Source: Streptomyces phaeofaciens (GTDB lineage: Bacteria; Actinomycetota; Actinomycetes; Streptomycetales; Streptomycetaceae). Taken from it: a DNA stretch of 64,000 nt. Shown in pieces: positions 17,394-26,124 of the stretch (position 1 is the first letter of the stretch; every line of letters starts with the position of its first letter). The notes beneath the pieces were generated by a model. It had not been told where the DNA came from, made no database searches, and was given only the letters and a program-made list of their open reading frames with translations. The translations under genes were made by a program, and so were the position numbers. The DNA lies in contig NZ_BMSA01000008.1 of NCBI RefSeq assembly GCF_014648915.1, positions 62,001 through 126,000 of the forward strand. Direction: 5' to 3'.

Positions 17394-17492
17394 ATGGACA
17401 GGAAGGGCTGGGGCTGGCGGCAGATCAGCGCCCAGGTCCTCCTGATCGCCACCGTGAGCGTCGCGCTCGCCTTCACCTTCAAATACACCTGA
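17394..17492 (+). CDS. Possible 32-residue membrane peptide
   Basis: The short frame encodes MDRKGWGWRQISAQVLLIAT followed by a hydrophobic stretch, so a single membrane helix after a basic head is plausible. It fits between two larger genes on the same strand with small gaps. The ribosome binding site is weak, so it remains tentative. Confidence 0.3.
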   Translation: MDRKGWGWRQISAQVLLIATVSVALAFTFKYT

Positions 17493-17505
17493 CCGAGGGC
17501 TGACC

Positions 17506-17760
17506 ATGACTTTCGAGGGACACACCGATCGTGCGCCGCGCCTCCTGCCGCACCGCGAACAGGGCGAAGCGCTCCTCGCCATCCAGGAGGCCGCCCCGAC
17601 GGCGCCCAGCAAAGAGGGCATCGACCTCTTCGCCGTGCCCGCCGGTGAGGTTCAGGGGCGTGGCTTCGACCTCTCGCGCTTTCACCGGCTCTCGCGCCTG
17701 CCGGCCGCGCCGAACGGATCGGTCTCGCCTTCGACTGACGGCCCGCCGGACGCGGCCTGA
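17506..17760 (+). CDS. Small hypothetical protein (84 aa)
   Basis: A frame starting MTFEGHTDRAPRLLPHREQG with GAGGG a few bases upstream of the ATG. No recognised domain, membrane helix or Cys motif is visible. It is placed in line with the surrounding + strand genes and keeps a GC-rich third codon position, which argues for a real gene. Overlapping frames on both strands look like shadows. Confidence 0.4.
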   Translation: MTFEGHTDRAPRLLPHREQGEALLAIQEAAPTAPSKEGIDLFAVPAGEVQGRGFDLSRFHRLSRLPAAPNGSVSPSTDGPPDAA

Positions 17761-17856
17761 CTTTCCTCAAGCGAGCACGACGGCGAGCACCGCTGCCCCG
17801 GATGCCGTCGCCGGTTGCCCTGCACCGCCCCATCCATCCGTGAGCAAAGGTCGCAG

Positions 17857-18339
17857 ATGAACCGTCCCGTTCTCGCTCTGGCCACCACCATCGCCCTCGC
17901 GTCTGCGGTGCACATCGCCCAGCGGCACCTGCAGCACCGCCAGTCCCTGGAGCTGGCGGTGCACCAGGACCCCGGCCGCATGCTCGAAGTCGCGACCACT
18001 CACCCGGACTTGGATCCGATCTGGGTGCGCAGCCATCCCGATCATGTCAAGGGCGACGAATCGGGTCCGCTACTGATGTGCCAGTGGTGGCTTGAGTTCT
18101 GGCGTACCGGCCTCAACCTTGGCACGTTCACCCCCGCCGTGCTGCGGCAGAACGCGAAGAACTTCATGCAGGACCCGACGGCCCTCAAGGCGTGGGCGCT
18201 GTCCAGCCACGGGCGTGCTCTGCAGTCCCGGGGGCGGCGTGACGGCATGCACGTGGCGTTGCTCAACGCGGCGTTCGAGGAGGCCGGCGGTCCGGCCCAG
18301 TACCCCGAGTTGGAACTTGCGCCGGCCTCGGCCCTTTGA
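17857..18339 (+). CDS. DUF6082-like hypothetical protein with N-terminal hydrophobic segment
   Basis: A 160-residue protein with a hydrophobic N-terminus (VLALATTIALASAVHIA), then HLQHRQSLELAVHQDP and PDLDPIW, LLMCQWWLEFWRTG and later DGMHVALLNAAFEEAG. The pattern of a single membrane-proximal helix and the acid-rich PxLxxxW motif resembles the Streptomyces DUF6082 group; I am not certain of that assignment. These proteins often sit beside XRE/ATPase regulator pairs. It ends 33 bases before the HAD gene that opens the main cluster. Confidence 0.6.
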   Translation: MNRPVLALATTIALASAVHIAQRHLQHRQSLELAVHQDPGRMLEVATTHPDLDPIWVRSHPDHVKGDESGPLLMCQWWLEFWRTGLNLGTFTPAVLRQNAKNFMQDPTALKAWALSSHGRALQSRGRRDGMHVALLNAAFEEAGGPAQYPELELAPASAL

Positions 18340-18372
18340 GGCGCGACGGCCACCCCTGACTAGAGGATGATC

Positions 18373-19068
18373 ATGACCGTTCCCGCTCACGAATCGCCAT
18401 CGGCTCCGGCCGCGCCGAACGACCACAGGTCGCGCGCTCTTCTCCTCGACCTCGATGGCGTCCTGCTCGACACGCGTCCGGTGATGCGGAAGGCGTGGCA
18501 GAGGGTGCAAGAGGCACATGGCGTCGCGCTCCCCTTCCGCGACTACGAGCGCCATCTGGGGCGCGAGTTCGGCGACATCATGCAGCGACTGGGCGTAACC
18601 GACACCGAAGCGGTCCGCCGGACGTACGAGGCGGAGTCCGTGGCCACCGCGCACCTCGCGCAGGAGTTCGCCGGCATCGTCGAGACGCTCCACGCCTTCG
18701 TGGCCGCCGACTGGCGGCTGGGCGTCGTGACGTCCAAGCACGTCGACCGGGCGGCCCCGCTCCTCGCGCGCCTCGGGTGTCCCTTCGCGACCATCCGCAC
18801 GCCTGCGGGAGCGGGCCGGACGAAGCCGGCCCCGGATCCCCTCCTCCTAGCGCTGGTCGACCTGGAAGTCGACCCCGCCGCCGCCGTCTACGTGGGGGAC
18901 ATGGCGGTCGACCAGGAGTCGGCCGCACGCGCCGGCGTCGCCTATGTGCACGCTGGATGGGGCTACGGGCAGCCGACGGCTCCCGCCCCCGAGACGGCCG
19001 CTTCGCCCAAGGAACTGCTGAGCCTCCTCCTCCCCGCCAGGCAACTCGTCGAGGGGAGCACAGGGTGA
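18373..19068 (+). CDS. HAD-superfamily phosphatase
   Basis: A 231-residue HAD hydrolase. Motif I is LLLDLDGVLLDT near residue 25 (nucleophile Asp and acid Asp), motif II is VVTSK near 119, a Lys follows in TKPAPDP, and motif IV is VGDMAVDQESA near 174. The family removes phosphate from small metabolites such as sugar phosphates or phosphoglycolate. ATG 18373 has AGAGG six bases upstream; ATG 18367 is too close to it. The stop overlaps the next start (GTGA at 19065), so it is the first gene of the long overlapping operon. The substrate is unknown; a sugar or nucleotide phosphate would fit the neighbours. Confidence 0.85.
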   Translation: MTVPAHESPSAPAAPNDHRSRALLLDLDGVLLDTRPVMRKAWQRVQEAHGVALPFRDYERHLGREFGDIMQRLGVTDTEAVRRTYEAESVATAHLAQEFAGIVETLHAFVAADWRLGVVTSKHVDRAAPLLARLGCPFATIRTPAGAGRTKPAPDPLLLALVDLEVDPAAAVYVGDMAVDQESAARAGVAYVHAGWGYGQPTAPAPETAASPKELLSLLLPARQLVEGSTG

Positions 19069-20912
19069 GTCCCCGCACGACTGGCGGCCTCGGCCTGGTC
19101 CGCTCCTCCAACGCCGGGAAGCCGACGTGGACTCTCGTCGGAACCGGCACCCTGGCGCACGCGCGAACCGACCACGTCCACACCACGGACCTGGAAGCGA
19201 CGACCGTCGACAAGCAGTTGCTGCGCTCCGGCGTCGAAGACGTCATGGCCGCCCTCGACCACTACAGCGCCACACTGGCCTCCACCCCGGGCGGAGCCGG
19301 CTGGCTCCACGTCCAGCACGTCCCCATGCGACGCTTCGTCGCCGAGATCGTGCGCAAGCTCCTGGCCCTGAACGCCTGGGCACCGTTCGCCTCGGCCCCA
19401 GGGCCCCTGACCCTGGCCCCGTACGAAGGACTCGTGGGACTGCGTTCGAGCAGCTCGCGTGAGTACCTGGCCTACACCGTGACGTGGTCCGGCGTCGCGT
19501 ACGTGCTCGGTGCTGCGGCACCGCACAACCCGACCCGCTCCGCCCAGCTCCGCAACCGCTCCCGGACGAGTACGGCGAACACGGAGCCGAGTCCGCTCCC
19601 CTCGGATCTCGGACGGCAGGACGTTCTGGCGCTGTCGTGGACCTCCCGCCACGCTGCCACGCTGACCCCGGTTCTCGCCGAACTGGCGCGCGGCGGGCAG
19701 AGGAGTCTCCTGCTCGATCTCGCCGCTGATGCCGCCGAGCGGTGCAGCGCGGGATCGGTCACGGGTATCGAGCTGCGCTCGGCTCCGAGCGACCTCTTCA
19801 CCCTCTCCGGCACCGCCGAGGGCCTCCACTGTCCCGACGACGAGCACGTCGTCCAGGTGGGAGGCCACGGTGTCCAACTTGCCCGGCTCATACGGCTCTT
19901 GTCCGTGCTCTTGGAGACCAGCGGGGGCTGCACCCAGCCATCGTGGCGGACGGTGGTACGGGCGGAGAGCTGGCTCGATGACATGCTGTCGACCACCCGG
20001 CCGCACACCGTCCTGCTGAGCAACGACACCAGCCCCCTGGGCGTGCTGGCCGCGCACGCCGCCGAGCAGCACGGGGCGAACTCGGTGCACGTCCAGCACG
20101 GGGCGTGGACGGAGGAATCGGTCGCCTGGCCGGCCCTGCACAGCCGCGACATCGTCGTCATGGGCGAGCGGGACCTAGCTCTGGGCCGAGCGTGGGCGCG
20201 CCACCCCGAGGCCGAGGTGCACGTCTTCGGGCAGCCCCGCTTCGACGTCCTCGCCGGCCTGGGCCGCCAGGCGCAGCGGCGGTACCTGGAGAAGCTGCTG
20301 GCTCCGGGTGGACGGCGCGCGCCCGCCCGGATCGCGGTGTGGGCCTGCCAGCCCTTCAACCCCGATCACCTCAAGTCCCACGCGGGCCTCCTCCTTGACG
20401 GGCTCGCCAAGGCGGACGGCGACTGGGGGCTCGTCATCGCTCCACATCCGGCGCAGGGAGCCGACGCCTTCACCGCTCTGGTGAAGCGGGACGGCGGGCC
20501 GCCTGTCGCGGTGGCCGATCCCCGGGTCGGGGCACGAGGCTGCCTCGCCGGCGCTGACGCCCTGGGGAGCGCGTACTCGACGTGCGGGATCGAAGCCGCG
20601 CTGCTCGGCATCCCGGTACTCGAAATCGGCCCGCCGGGCGAACGCACGCTGGGCCTGGCCAGTCACGGACTGGCGACCCGGTGCGAGGCCACCGGTGACG
20701 TCGCCGAAGCGCTCTCCGGCGTGCGCGCGGGCCGTGCGCCGATCCCGCGGGCGGCCCTGGACGAGGTCTGCCGGTGGCGCGGCGACAGCGCCGCTCGGAT
20801 CGCCCGGCTCATCACCGACCGTGCCACCTCCGGCCCGAGGGCCGACGACTCCACCCACCACCACCCGGGCGCCGCTGCGTCGCCCCAGGACGAAGGAGCA
20901 TCCGTCCGATGA
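19065..20912 (+). CDS. Capsule / CDP-glycerol-transferase-like protein
   Basis: A 615-residue protein starting at a GTG overlapping the HAD stop. The C-terminal half has the GT-B features of CDP-glycerol glycerophosphotransferases and capsule transferases: HVQHGAWTEESVAW near residue 342, VFGQPRFDVLAGL, VIAPHP, and YSTCGIEAALLGIPVLEIG near 504-522. The N-terminal half is not recognised. Such enzymes move sugar- or polyol-phosphate units from CMP/CDP-activated donors or bind UDP-sugars. It overlaps the thymidylate-synthase-like gene by four bases (ATGA). Its presence with a CMP-sugar synthetase suggests that a nucleotide-activated sugar is transferred or polymerised; that is inference. Confidence 0.7.
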   Translation: MSPRTTGGLGLVRSSNAGKPTWTLVGTGTLAHARTDHVHTTDLEATTVDKQLLRSGVEDVMAALDHYSATLASTPGGAGWLHVQHVPMRRFVAEIVRKLLALNAWAPFASAPGPLTLAPYEGLVGLRSSSSREYLAYTVTWSGVAYVLGAAAPHNPTRSAQLRNRSRTSTANTEPSPLPSDLGRQDVLALSWTSRHAATLTPVLAELARGGQRSLLLDLAADAAERCSAGSVTGIELRSAPSDLFTLSGTAEGLHCPDDEHVVQVGGHGVQLARLIRLLSVLLETSGGCTQPSWRTVVRAESWLDDMLSTTRPHTVLLSNDTSPLGVLAAHAAEQHGANSVHVQHGAWTEESVAWPALHSRDIVVMGERDLALGRAWARHPEAEVHVFGQPRFDVLAGLGRQAQRRYLEKLLAPGGRRAPARIAVWACQPFNPDHLKSHAGLLLDGLAKADGDWGLVIAPHPAQGADAFTALVKRDGGPPVAVADPRVGARGCLAGADALGSAYSTCGIEAALLGIPVLEIGPPGERTLGLASHGLATRCEATGDVAEALSGVRAGRAPIPRAALDEVCRWRGDSAARIARLITDRATSGPRADDSTHHHPGAAASPQDEGASVR

Positions 20913-21859
20913 CACACCTCACGGCCGACAGCATCGCCGAGCTGTTCTCCGGCGCCGTCACGCTGGCCAAATCCGGCGAGAAGATCAGCCCCCGGGGCAT
21001 GGCCACCCACGAAGTCCGCGACATGCACCTGCTGCTCACCCAGCCGCGTGCCCGCCTGCTTTACGCCCCGCCCGCCCGCATCGTGAATCCGGCCTTCGCC
21101 GTCGCCGAGACGGTCTGGCACCTGTCCGGATCCGACGCCCCGTGGATCTTCGACTACAACAACCGGCTGCGGCAGTTCGCCGACGACGGCGTCCTGCTGG
21201 GGGCGTACGGCCCCAGGATGCGGAACTGGGCTGGCAAGGTCGACCAACTGGCCCGCGTCGTGGAGATCCTCCAGGCCGACCCCGACTCCCGGCGAGCCCT
21301 GATCCAGCTCTACGACCCGGCCCAGGACGCCGCCGGGCACAAGGACGTGCCCTGCACCCTCGGGTTCCGGTTCCACCTGCGCGCCGGCCGCCTGCACATG
21401 GCGACCATGATGCGCGGCCAGGACGTATGGATCGGCATGCCGTACGACGTGTTCTTCTACACCGTGCTGCACGAGCTGGTCGCCGGATGGCTCGACGCGG
21501 AACTCGGCGAGTTCCACCTGCACATCGGCTCGCTGCACATCTACGACGAGCACATCGAGCAGGCCGACGCGCTGACCTCGCTCTCGGCGAGCGAGATCAT
21601 GCCCGACCTGCGAACGCCCTGGACGGGTTTCTCCGGCCTGCTCGACCAGGTCGAGGCCCGCGACGTGACCGGCCATCCCGGCTGGGACGCGATGGCCGAG
21701 ACGCTGCGCAGCTACCGGCTGTGGAAGGACGGCAAGCACGAGCAGGCCCAGCGGGCGGCCGACACGATCGACGGACCCCTCGGCCAGGCCCTCACCACCT
21801 GGTACGGAGAACTGGAGCGGCGCTCGGCCAAGCGCGCCGCGACGGCCGGGGCAAGGTGA
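20909..21859 (+). CDS. Thymidylate-synthase-family enzyme, probable (d)CMP hydroxymethylase
   Basis: A 316-residue thymidylate-synthase-fold enzyme. The nucleophile Cys is in VPCTLGFRF (Cys149), with Arg and Asp in MMRGQDVWIG and the end of the core in FHLHIGSLHIYDEH. Where thymidylate synthases have the pyrimidine-reading Asn of PFN(I/V), this protein has MPYDV (Asp180). The same Asn-to-Asp change marks phage T4 dCMP hydroxymethylase. MilA (mildiomycin) and PolB (polyoxin) show that this fold is recruited for nucleotide C5 modification in Streptomyces. I infer 5-hydroxymethylation of CMP or dCMP. GAAGGAG precedes ATG 20909, which overlaps the upstream stop. The carbamoyltransferase follows directly. 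Confidence 0.82.
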   Translation: MTHLTADSIAELFSGAVTLAKSGEKISPRGMATHEVRDMHLLLTQPRARLLYAPPARIVNPAFAVAETVWHLSGSDAPWIFDYNNRLRQFADDGVLLGAYGPRMRNWAGKVDQLARVVEILQADPDSRRALIQLYDPAQDAAGHKDVPCTLGFRFHLRAGRLHMATMMRGQDVWIGMPYDVFFYTVLHELVAGWLDAELGEFHLHIGSLHIYDEHIEQADALTSLSASEIMPDLRTPWTGFSGLLDQVEARDVTGHPGWDAMAETLRSYRLWKDGKHEQAQRAADTIDGPLGQALTTWYGELERRSAKRAATAGAR

Positions 21860-21867
21860 CCGCCGCC

Positions 21868-23586
21868 ATGAAGCGCACCCCCTCCGTCGTCCTCGGCCTG
21901 TGCTCGTACACCCACGACTCCTCGGCCGCCCTTCTCGTGGACGGTGAACTCGTCGGCTTCGTCGAGGAGGAACGCCTCTCCGAGCAGAAGCACACCAAGC
22001 TCTACCCGGCCCGCGCCGTGGGATGGCTCCTCGACCAGGCCAAGCTGAGCGCCACCGACGTGGACGCCGTCGCCTACAACTTCCAGCCCGTCCGCTACCT
22101 CGCCGAGTCGCCCGCCGCCCTGCGCATGGCGCTCTCGCCGACGACGCGCGACCGGAGCCTGGCCCGCGCCCACGGGTTCGTCAAGGTCGCCCTGCGGACC
22201 CGGCGGCGGCTGCGCGTCCTCGGCAGCCAGTTCCCCTCGGCCCGCGTGACACCGGTCCTGCACCACCGCGCCCACCAGCTCACGGCCTTCGCCGCCTCCG
22301 GCTGGGAGGAAGCCGCCGTACTCGTGGTCGACAGCCTCGGCGAGCGGCAGACCACCACCATCGCCCACGGCCACGGCATTCAGCGCCCCCGCGTCCGGCC
22401 CCTGGAAGCGATCAACGACCCGGCGTCCCTCGGGTACGTGTACGGCGCCGTCACCGAGCACCTGGGCTGGCGGCGGGGCGACGAGGAGGGCACCGTCATG
22501 GCGCTGGCCGCCCTCGGTGACCCCGCCCGCTTCCGCCACCTGTTCACCACGGCCGTCCGCACGACGGCCACGGGCTTCCGCATCCACCCCGGCTACTTCC
22601 CGACGCGCACCCTCACGTCGGGATACCCGAGGACATCTAGGCGGTTCGCCGCCGAGACCTGCCCCGAGCGGCACCCGAGCGAACCGCTCACCGACGTCCA
22701 CCGAGACCTGGCGGCTGCCCTCCAGGAGCGGACCGAGCAGGTGATGGTCCATCTCGCCCGCCGCGCCCGTGCGCTCACCGGCTCCCGGCGCCTGTGCGTG
22801 GGAGGCGGCGTCGCCACGAACTGCGTGAGCATCGGCAAGATCATCGAGGCCGGCATCTTCGACGAGGTGTTCGTCCCGCCGGCACCGGGTGACGCCGGAA
22901 CCGCGATCGGGGCAGCCCTCGCCGTGCACGTCGACCGGTGCAGCCCTCGCCCGGTCGCCGGCATCGCCCGCAGCTGCTACCTCGGCCCCTCCTACGAGGA
23001 CCAGCCCCTCGACCTGACCCCATGGCCCGGCCTCCACCAGAAGACCCTGGGCATCGAGACCGCCGAGTTCCTCGCCGACCAGCTCGCCCACGGCACGATC
23101 GCCGGACTCTTCCAGGGAGCCGTCGAAGCCGGGCCGCGTGCCCTGGGCAACCGCTCGATCCTCGCCTCCCCGCTGGAGCCCGGCGTCGTCGAGCGGCTCA
23201 ACGCCACCGTGAAGTTCCGCGAACCGTTCCGGCCCTTCGCCCCCATGGTCCCGGCCGAGCGCGCCGCCGAGTTCTTCACCCTCGGCCAGCCTGCGCCCTA
23301 CATGTCCATGGCCTCCGGGGTGACGGACACGACGCGCGAGCGCGTGCCGGCCATCGTGCACGCCAACGGCACCTCCCGCCTGCAGATCGTCACCCGGTCG
23401 CAGAACCCGTTCATGCACGCGGTGCTGACCGCCTTCGGCCGCCGGACCGGCGTACCCGTGCTGATCAACACCTCCCTCAACGTCAAGGGCAAGCCGATCT
23501 GCGGGACCCCCGAGATGGCCCTGGACTGCCTGGCCAACTCCGGACTCGACGCCCTGCTCCTCGAAGGGCGGTGGATCACCAAATGA
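21868..23586 (+). CDS. NodU/PolO/TobZ-type O-carbamoyltransferase
   Basis: A 572-residue carbamoyltransferase with both domains. The Kae1-like N-terminal part has THDSSAALL near residue 16, HHRAHQ near 132 and a glycine-rich ATP-binding region CVGGGVATNC. The YrdC-like C-terminal part has AGPRALGNRSI near 422 and INTSLNVKGKPI. The family transfers a carbamoyl group from carbamoyl phosphate via carbamoyl-AMP to a hydroxyl group. ATG 21868 has an AAGGTGA-like site upstream; an in-frame GTG at 21856 overlaps the previous stop (GTGA) and is possible. The neighbour that would create a hydroxymethyl group makes a 5-hydroxymethylpyrimidine nucleotide an attractive acceptor; a sugar hydroxyl is the alternative. 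Confidence 0.88.
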   Translation: MKRTPSVVLGLCSYTHDSSAALLVDGELVGFVEEERLSEQKHTKLYPARAVGWLLDQAKLSATDVDAVAYNFQPVRYLAESPAALRMALSPTTRDRSLARAHGFVKVALRTRRRLRVLGSQFPSARVTPVLHHRAHQLTAFAASGWEEAAVLVVDSLGERQTTTIAHGHGIQRPRVRPLEAINDPASLGYVYGAVTEHLGWRRGDEEGTVMALAALGDPARFRHLFTTAVRTTATGFRIHPGYFPTRTLTSGYPRTSRRFAAETCPERHPSEPLTDVHRDLAAALQERTEQVMVHLARRARALTGSRRLCVGGGVATNCVSIGKIIEAGIFDEVFVPPAPGDAGTAIGAALAVHVDRCSPRPVAGIARSCYLGPSYEDQPLDLTPWPGLHQKTLGIETAEFLADQLAHGTIAGLFQGAVEAGPRALGNRSILASPLEPGVVERLNATVKFREPFRPFAPMVPAERAAEFFTLGQPAPYMSMASGVTDTTRERVPAIVHANGTSRLQIVTRSQNPFMHAVLTAFGRRTGVPVLINTSLNVKGKPICGTPEMALDCLANSGLDALLLEGRWITK

Positions 23587-24635
23587 AGATCGGATACAGC
23601 TTCTGGGGCTTCCTCGGCAACGGCGTCACCGACACCCCCGACGGAGGCCGCAGCCACCGCCGCCCCTTCATCGACGCCCTCCTTGCCCGCGGTCACGAGA
23701 TCGTCTTCCTCCAGCCCGACCGCGACCGCCTCGAAGCCGGTGACGACCTCGGCGGCGCGTACACCTTCGACGACGGCCTGCCGGGCATCGACGCCCTGTT
23801 CCTGGAGTGGCGCTGGGCGATCCCCGGCCGCAACACCACCGTGTGCGGAAGCGAGGGGCACACCTGCGACCTCCACCGGCAGGCCCAGCTCATCAACCAC
23901 TACACGGCCCGGTGCCAGACGCCCACCGTCATCTGGGACAAGGACCGCACCCTGCGCGCCGAGAGCGTGTGGCGCCGTACGGCCCACACCCGCGTCTGCG
24001 AGGCCGCACTCGCGCCGACCCCCGGCGCGCACTCGCTGCTCTTCCCCGTCGCCGAGGACCTCCTCGCCCAGGCCGATCCCCTCACCCTGGCGGCGCGGCC
24101 TCGGGATCTCGCGCTCGGCTACGTGGGCAACCAGTACGACCGCGACGAGCCCTTCGACCGCTTCTTCGCCCCGGCCGCCGCCCGTGTCGAGCACCTGGTC
24201 GCCGGGAAGTGGACGAAGACCGGCCGCTGGCCGCACGTCCGCTTCGCGGGCCGGATCCCGTTCGAGGCCGCTGCTGGCGTCTACGGCCGGTCCCTGGCCA
24301 CGGTGCTCATGCTGCCCGAGCGGTACGCCGCCGTCGGGCAGATGACCCAGCGCATCTTCGAGGCCGTGCTCGCCGGCTGCCTGCCGCTGGCCCCGGCGGA
24401 CATGCGCTTCGCCGACCGATTCGTCCCCAAGGAGCTGGTCGTGCGCTCCGGCAGCGACGTGCTCGAACGCCTCTCCCACTTGCGCGAGATCGCCGGCACC
24501 GAGCAGCACGCCGCCCTGATCGCCGCGTGTGTGGACCGCCTGCGCCTGTTCGGCCTGAGCAAGCAGGTCAACACCCTGGAGTCCGTCCTGCACGGCCTCC
24601 TCCAGGCCACCGCGACCGAGCGGGGAGCTGCCTGA
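23583..24635 (+). CDS. CgeB-like family 1 glycosyltransferase
   Basis: A 350-residue protein starting MKIGYSFWGFLGNGVTD, in an ATGA overlap with the carbamoyltransferase stop. The C-terminal part carries QRIFEAVLAGCLPLAP, the donor-binding signature of CgeB/Glyco_trans_1_2 glycosyltransferases, preceded by LPERYAAVGQMT. The N-terminal Rossmann half is more divergent. It probably transfers a sugar to a small molecule or polymer made by the operon. Donor and acceptor are unknown. A GC hairpin follows within 35 bases. Confidence 0.7.
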   Translation: MKIGYSFWGFLGNGVTDTPDGGRSHRRPFIDALLARGHEIVFLQPDRDRLEAGDDLGGAYTFDDGLPGIDALFLEWRWAIPGRNTTVCGSEGHTCDLHRQAQLINHYTARCQTPTVIWDKDRTLRAESVWRRTAHTRVCEAALAPTPGAHSLLFPVAEDLLAQADPLTLAARPRDLALGYVGNQYDRDEPFDRFFAPAAARVEHLVAGKWTKTGRWPHVRFAGRIPFEAAAGVYGRSLATVLMLPERYAAVGQMTQRIFEAVLAGCLPLAPADMRFADRFVPKELVVRSGSDVLERLSHLREIAGTEQHAALIAACVDRLRLFGLSKQVNTLESVLHGLLQATATERGAA

Positions 24636-24667
24636 TGCAGACCGCTCGATCGACCACGGCGCGCGGA

Positions 24668-24690
24668 TCCTCCGGGCGCGTCCCGGAGGA
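24668..24690 (+). terminator. Perfect 9-bp hairpin inside the cluster
   Basis: TCCTCCGGG at 24668-24676 pairs with CCCGGAGGA at 24682-24690 around the loop CGCGT. It lies in the only sizeable gap (96 bases) of the first half of the operon, so it may attenuate or process the transcript. There is no T tract, so full termination is not assured. Confidence 0.45.
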
Positions 24691-24731
24691 CGGGTCCGCC
24701 GGACACCCGAACCTCTCTACGCTGGAGCACC

Positions 24732-25241
24732 ATGAAGAAGGTCGCCATCGTCGGCTGCGGAGGCAGCGGCAAATCCCACGTGGCCCGCGAGCTGGGCACG
24801 ATCCTCGACGCCCCGGTGACGCACCTGGACGCCGCGTTCTACGACGACGAGTGGAACGCGTTGCCCATGGACAAGTTCACCGACGTGCAGCGCGAGCTGG
24901 TCAGGCAGCCGCGGTGGGTGATCGACGGCAACTACAACTCGACGCTGCAGGTACGGCTCGAAGCCTGCGACACGGTGGTCCTGATGGACGTGTCGACTGT
25001 GGCGGCGCTGTACGGGATCTTCTCCCGGCAGATCCGGCACGGGGCCGGGCACAAGGGCAACGGGGTGCACAACCGCATCCACTGGGGCGTGATCAAGTAC
25101 GTCGCCACGTACCGGCGCAAGATGCGGCCCCGCGTGATGGCGAAGATCGAGGAGTTCGGCTCCGGCGCCGATGTGGTGCTGCTGGCCAACCGGCGCCAGA
25201 CGCGCCGCTGGCTGCGGAAGGTGGCCGCCGAGCAGTCCTGA
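24732..25241 (+). CDS. P-loop kinase, topology-modulation / FlaR-like
   Basis: A 169-residue P-loop protein beginning MKKVAIVGCGGSGKSHVA, with the Walker A GCGGSGKS at residues 8-15. Downstream are PRWVIDGNYNSTL and VLMDVSTVAALYGIFSRQI, and a basic C-terminus with Arg pairs. It resembles the small adenylate-kinase-like NTPases annotated as topology modulation proteins, which are probable small-molecule kinases. It follows the hairpin at 24668 and may have its own promoter. Within the cluster it could phosphorylate a sugar or nucleoside intermediate; the substrate is not known. Confidence 0.75.
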   Translation: MKKVAIVGCGGSGKSHVARELGTILDAPVTHLDAAFYDDEWNALPMDKFTDVQRELVRQPRWVIDGNYNSTLQVRLEACDTVVLMDVSTVAALYGIFSRQIRHGAGHKGNGVHNRIHWGVIKYVATYRRKMRPRVMAKIEEFGSGADVVLLANRRQTRRWLRKVAAEQS

Positions 25242-25272
25242 CCGGCCCGCGCCCCCGGTTGGGGGGTGCGGC

Positions 25273-26124
25273 ATGAACGAGCCCAACCCGTTCCTGGACC
25301 CCGCCCGGCAGCCGGAGCTGTACGGACACGCCTCGCGGCTGGCCGGGCGCACCAGCGCCCTGATGCGCGCCAAGACCGCCGGACACCCGGTGCCCGAGAC
25401 GATCGTCAGCCTGGTACAGACCCACCATGCCCGGCCCGAACGGCTCGGCGTGGTGCTCGACATCGGCTGCGGTCGCGGCACGAGCAGCCTCGTCATCGCC
25501 GGGCTGCTCCGGCCCCAGCGCGTCGTGGGCCTGGACGCCGCCCCCTCCCTGCTCGCCCAGGCCCGCGAGCGCGCCAAGGACCTGCCCGACAGCACGGTGG
25601 ACTTCGTCGAAGGCGACTTCCACGACCTCCCCCTGCCCGACGGGTCGAGCGACATCGTCGTCGCGGCGTTCTGCCTCTACCACTCGCCGCAGCCCAAGGA
25701 CGTCGCCGCGCAGATCGCCAGGGTCCTCGCCCCCGGGGGTCTGGCCGTGCTCGTCACCAAGGGCCTCGACAGCTACCGGGAGATGGACCAGCTGGTCGCC
25801 TCCGCCGGCCTCGATCCGCGTGCCGCCCAGCACGAGAGCCTCTACACCTCAGCCCACAGCGGCAACCTCGCCGACGTGGCCGCCTCCTCGCTCGACGTGA
25901 TCGCCGTCCTGGACGAAGAACACGTCTTCACCTTCGACGGCCACGACCACACGGCGCAGTACCTGGCCACCAACCCCAAGTACAACCTGGCGCCCGGCCT
26001 GTACGGCAACCCCGGGGCCCTGGCGGCGACCCTGCACGAGTTCCTTCCCGACCAGCCGCTGACCACCCGGTCCCGGATCACCTTCGTCGTCGCCCAGCCG
26101 AAGGAAGGAGGAGAGCCGGCATGA
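25273..26124 (+). CDS. Class I SAM-dependent methyltransferase
   Basis: A 283-residue Rossmann methyltransferase. Motif I is VLDIGCGRGTSS near residue 62, the acidic motif II is VVGLDAAPSLL, and FVEGDFHDLPLPDGSSDIV and RVLAPGGLAVLV are the later family blocks. The ATG at 25273 follows a G-rich site. It is separated by 31 bases from the P-loop gene and overlaps the next ATG. The methyl acceptor is unknown. The SAH-hydrolase-like protein four genes downstream may handle the S-adenosylhomocysteine product or be a diverged relative. Confidence 0.85.
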   Translation: MNEPNPFLDPARQPELYGHASRLAGRTSALMRAKTAGHPVPETIVSLVQTHHARPERLGVVLDIGCGRGTSSLVIAGLLRPQRVVGLDAAPSLLAQARERAKDLPDSTVDFVEGDFHDLPLPDGSSDIVVAAFCLYHSPQPKDVAAQIARVLAPGGLAVLVTKGLDSYREMDQLVASAGLDPRAAQHESLYTSAHSGNLADVAASSLDVIAVLDEEHVFTFDGHDHTAQYLATNPKYNLAPGLYGNPGALAATLHEFLPDQPLTTRSRITFVVAQPKEGGEPA

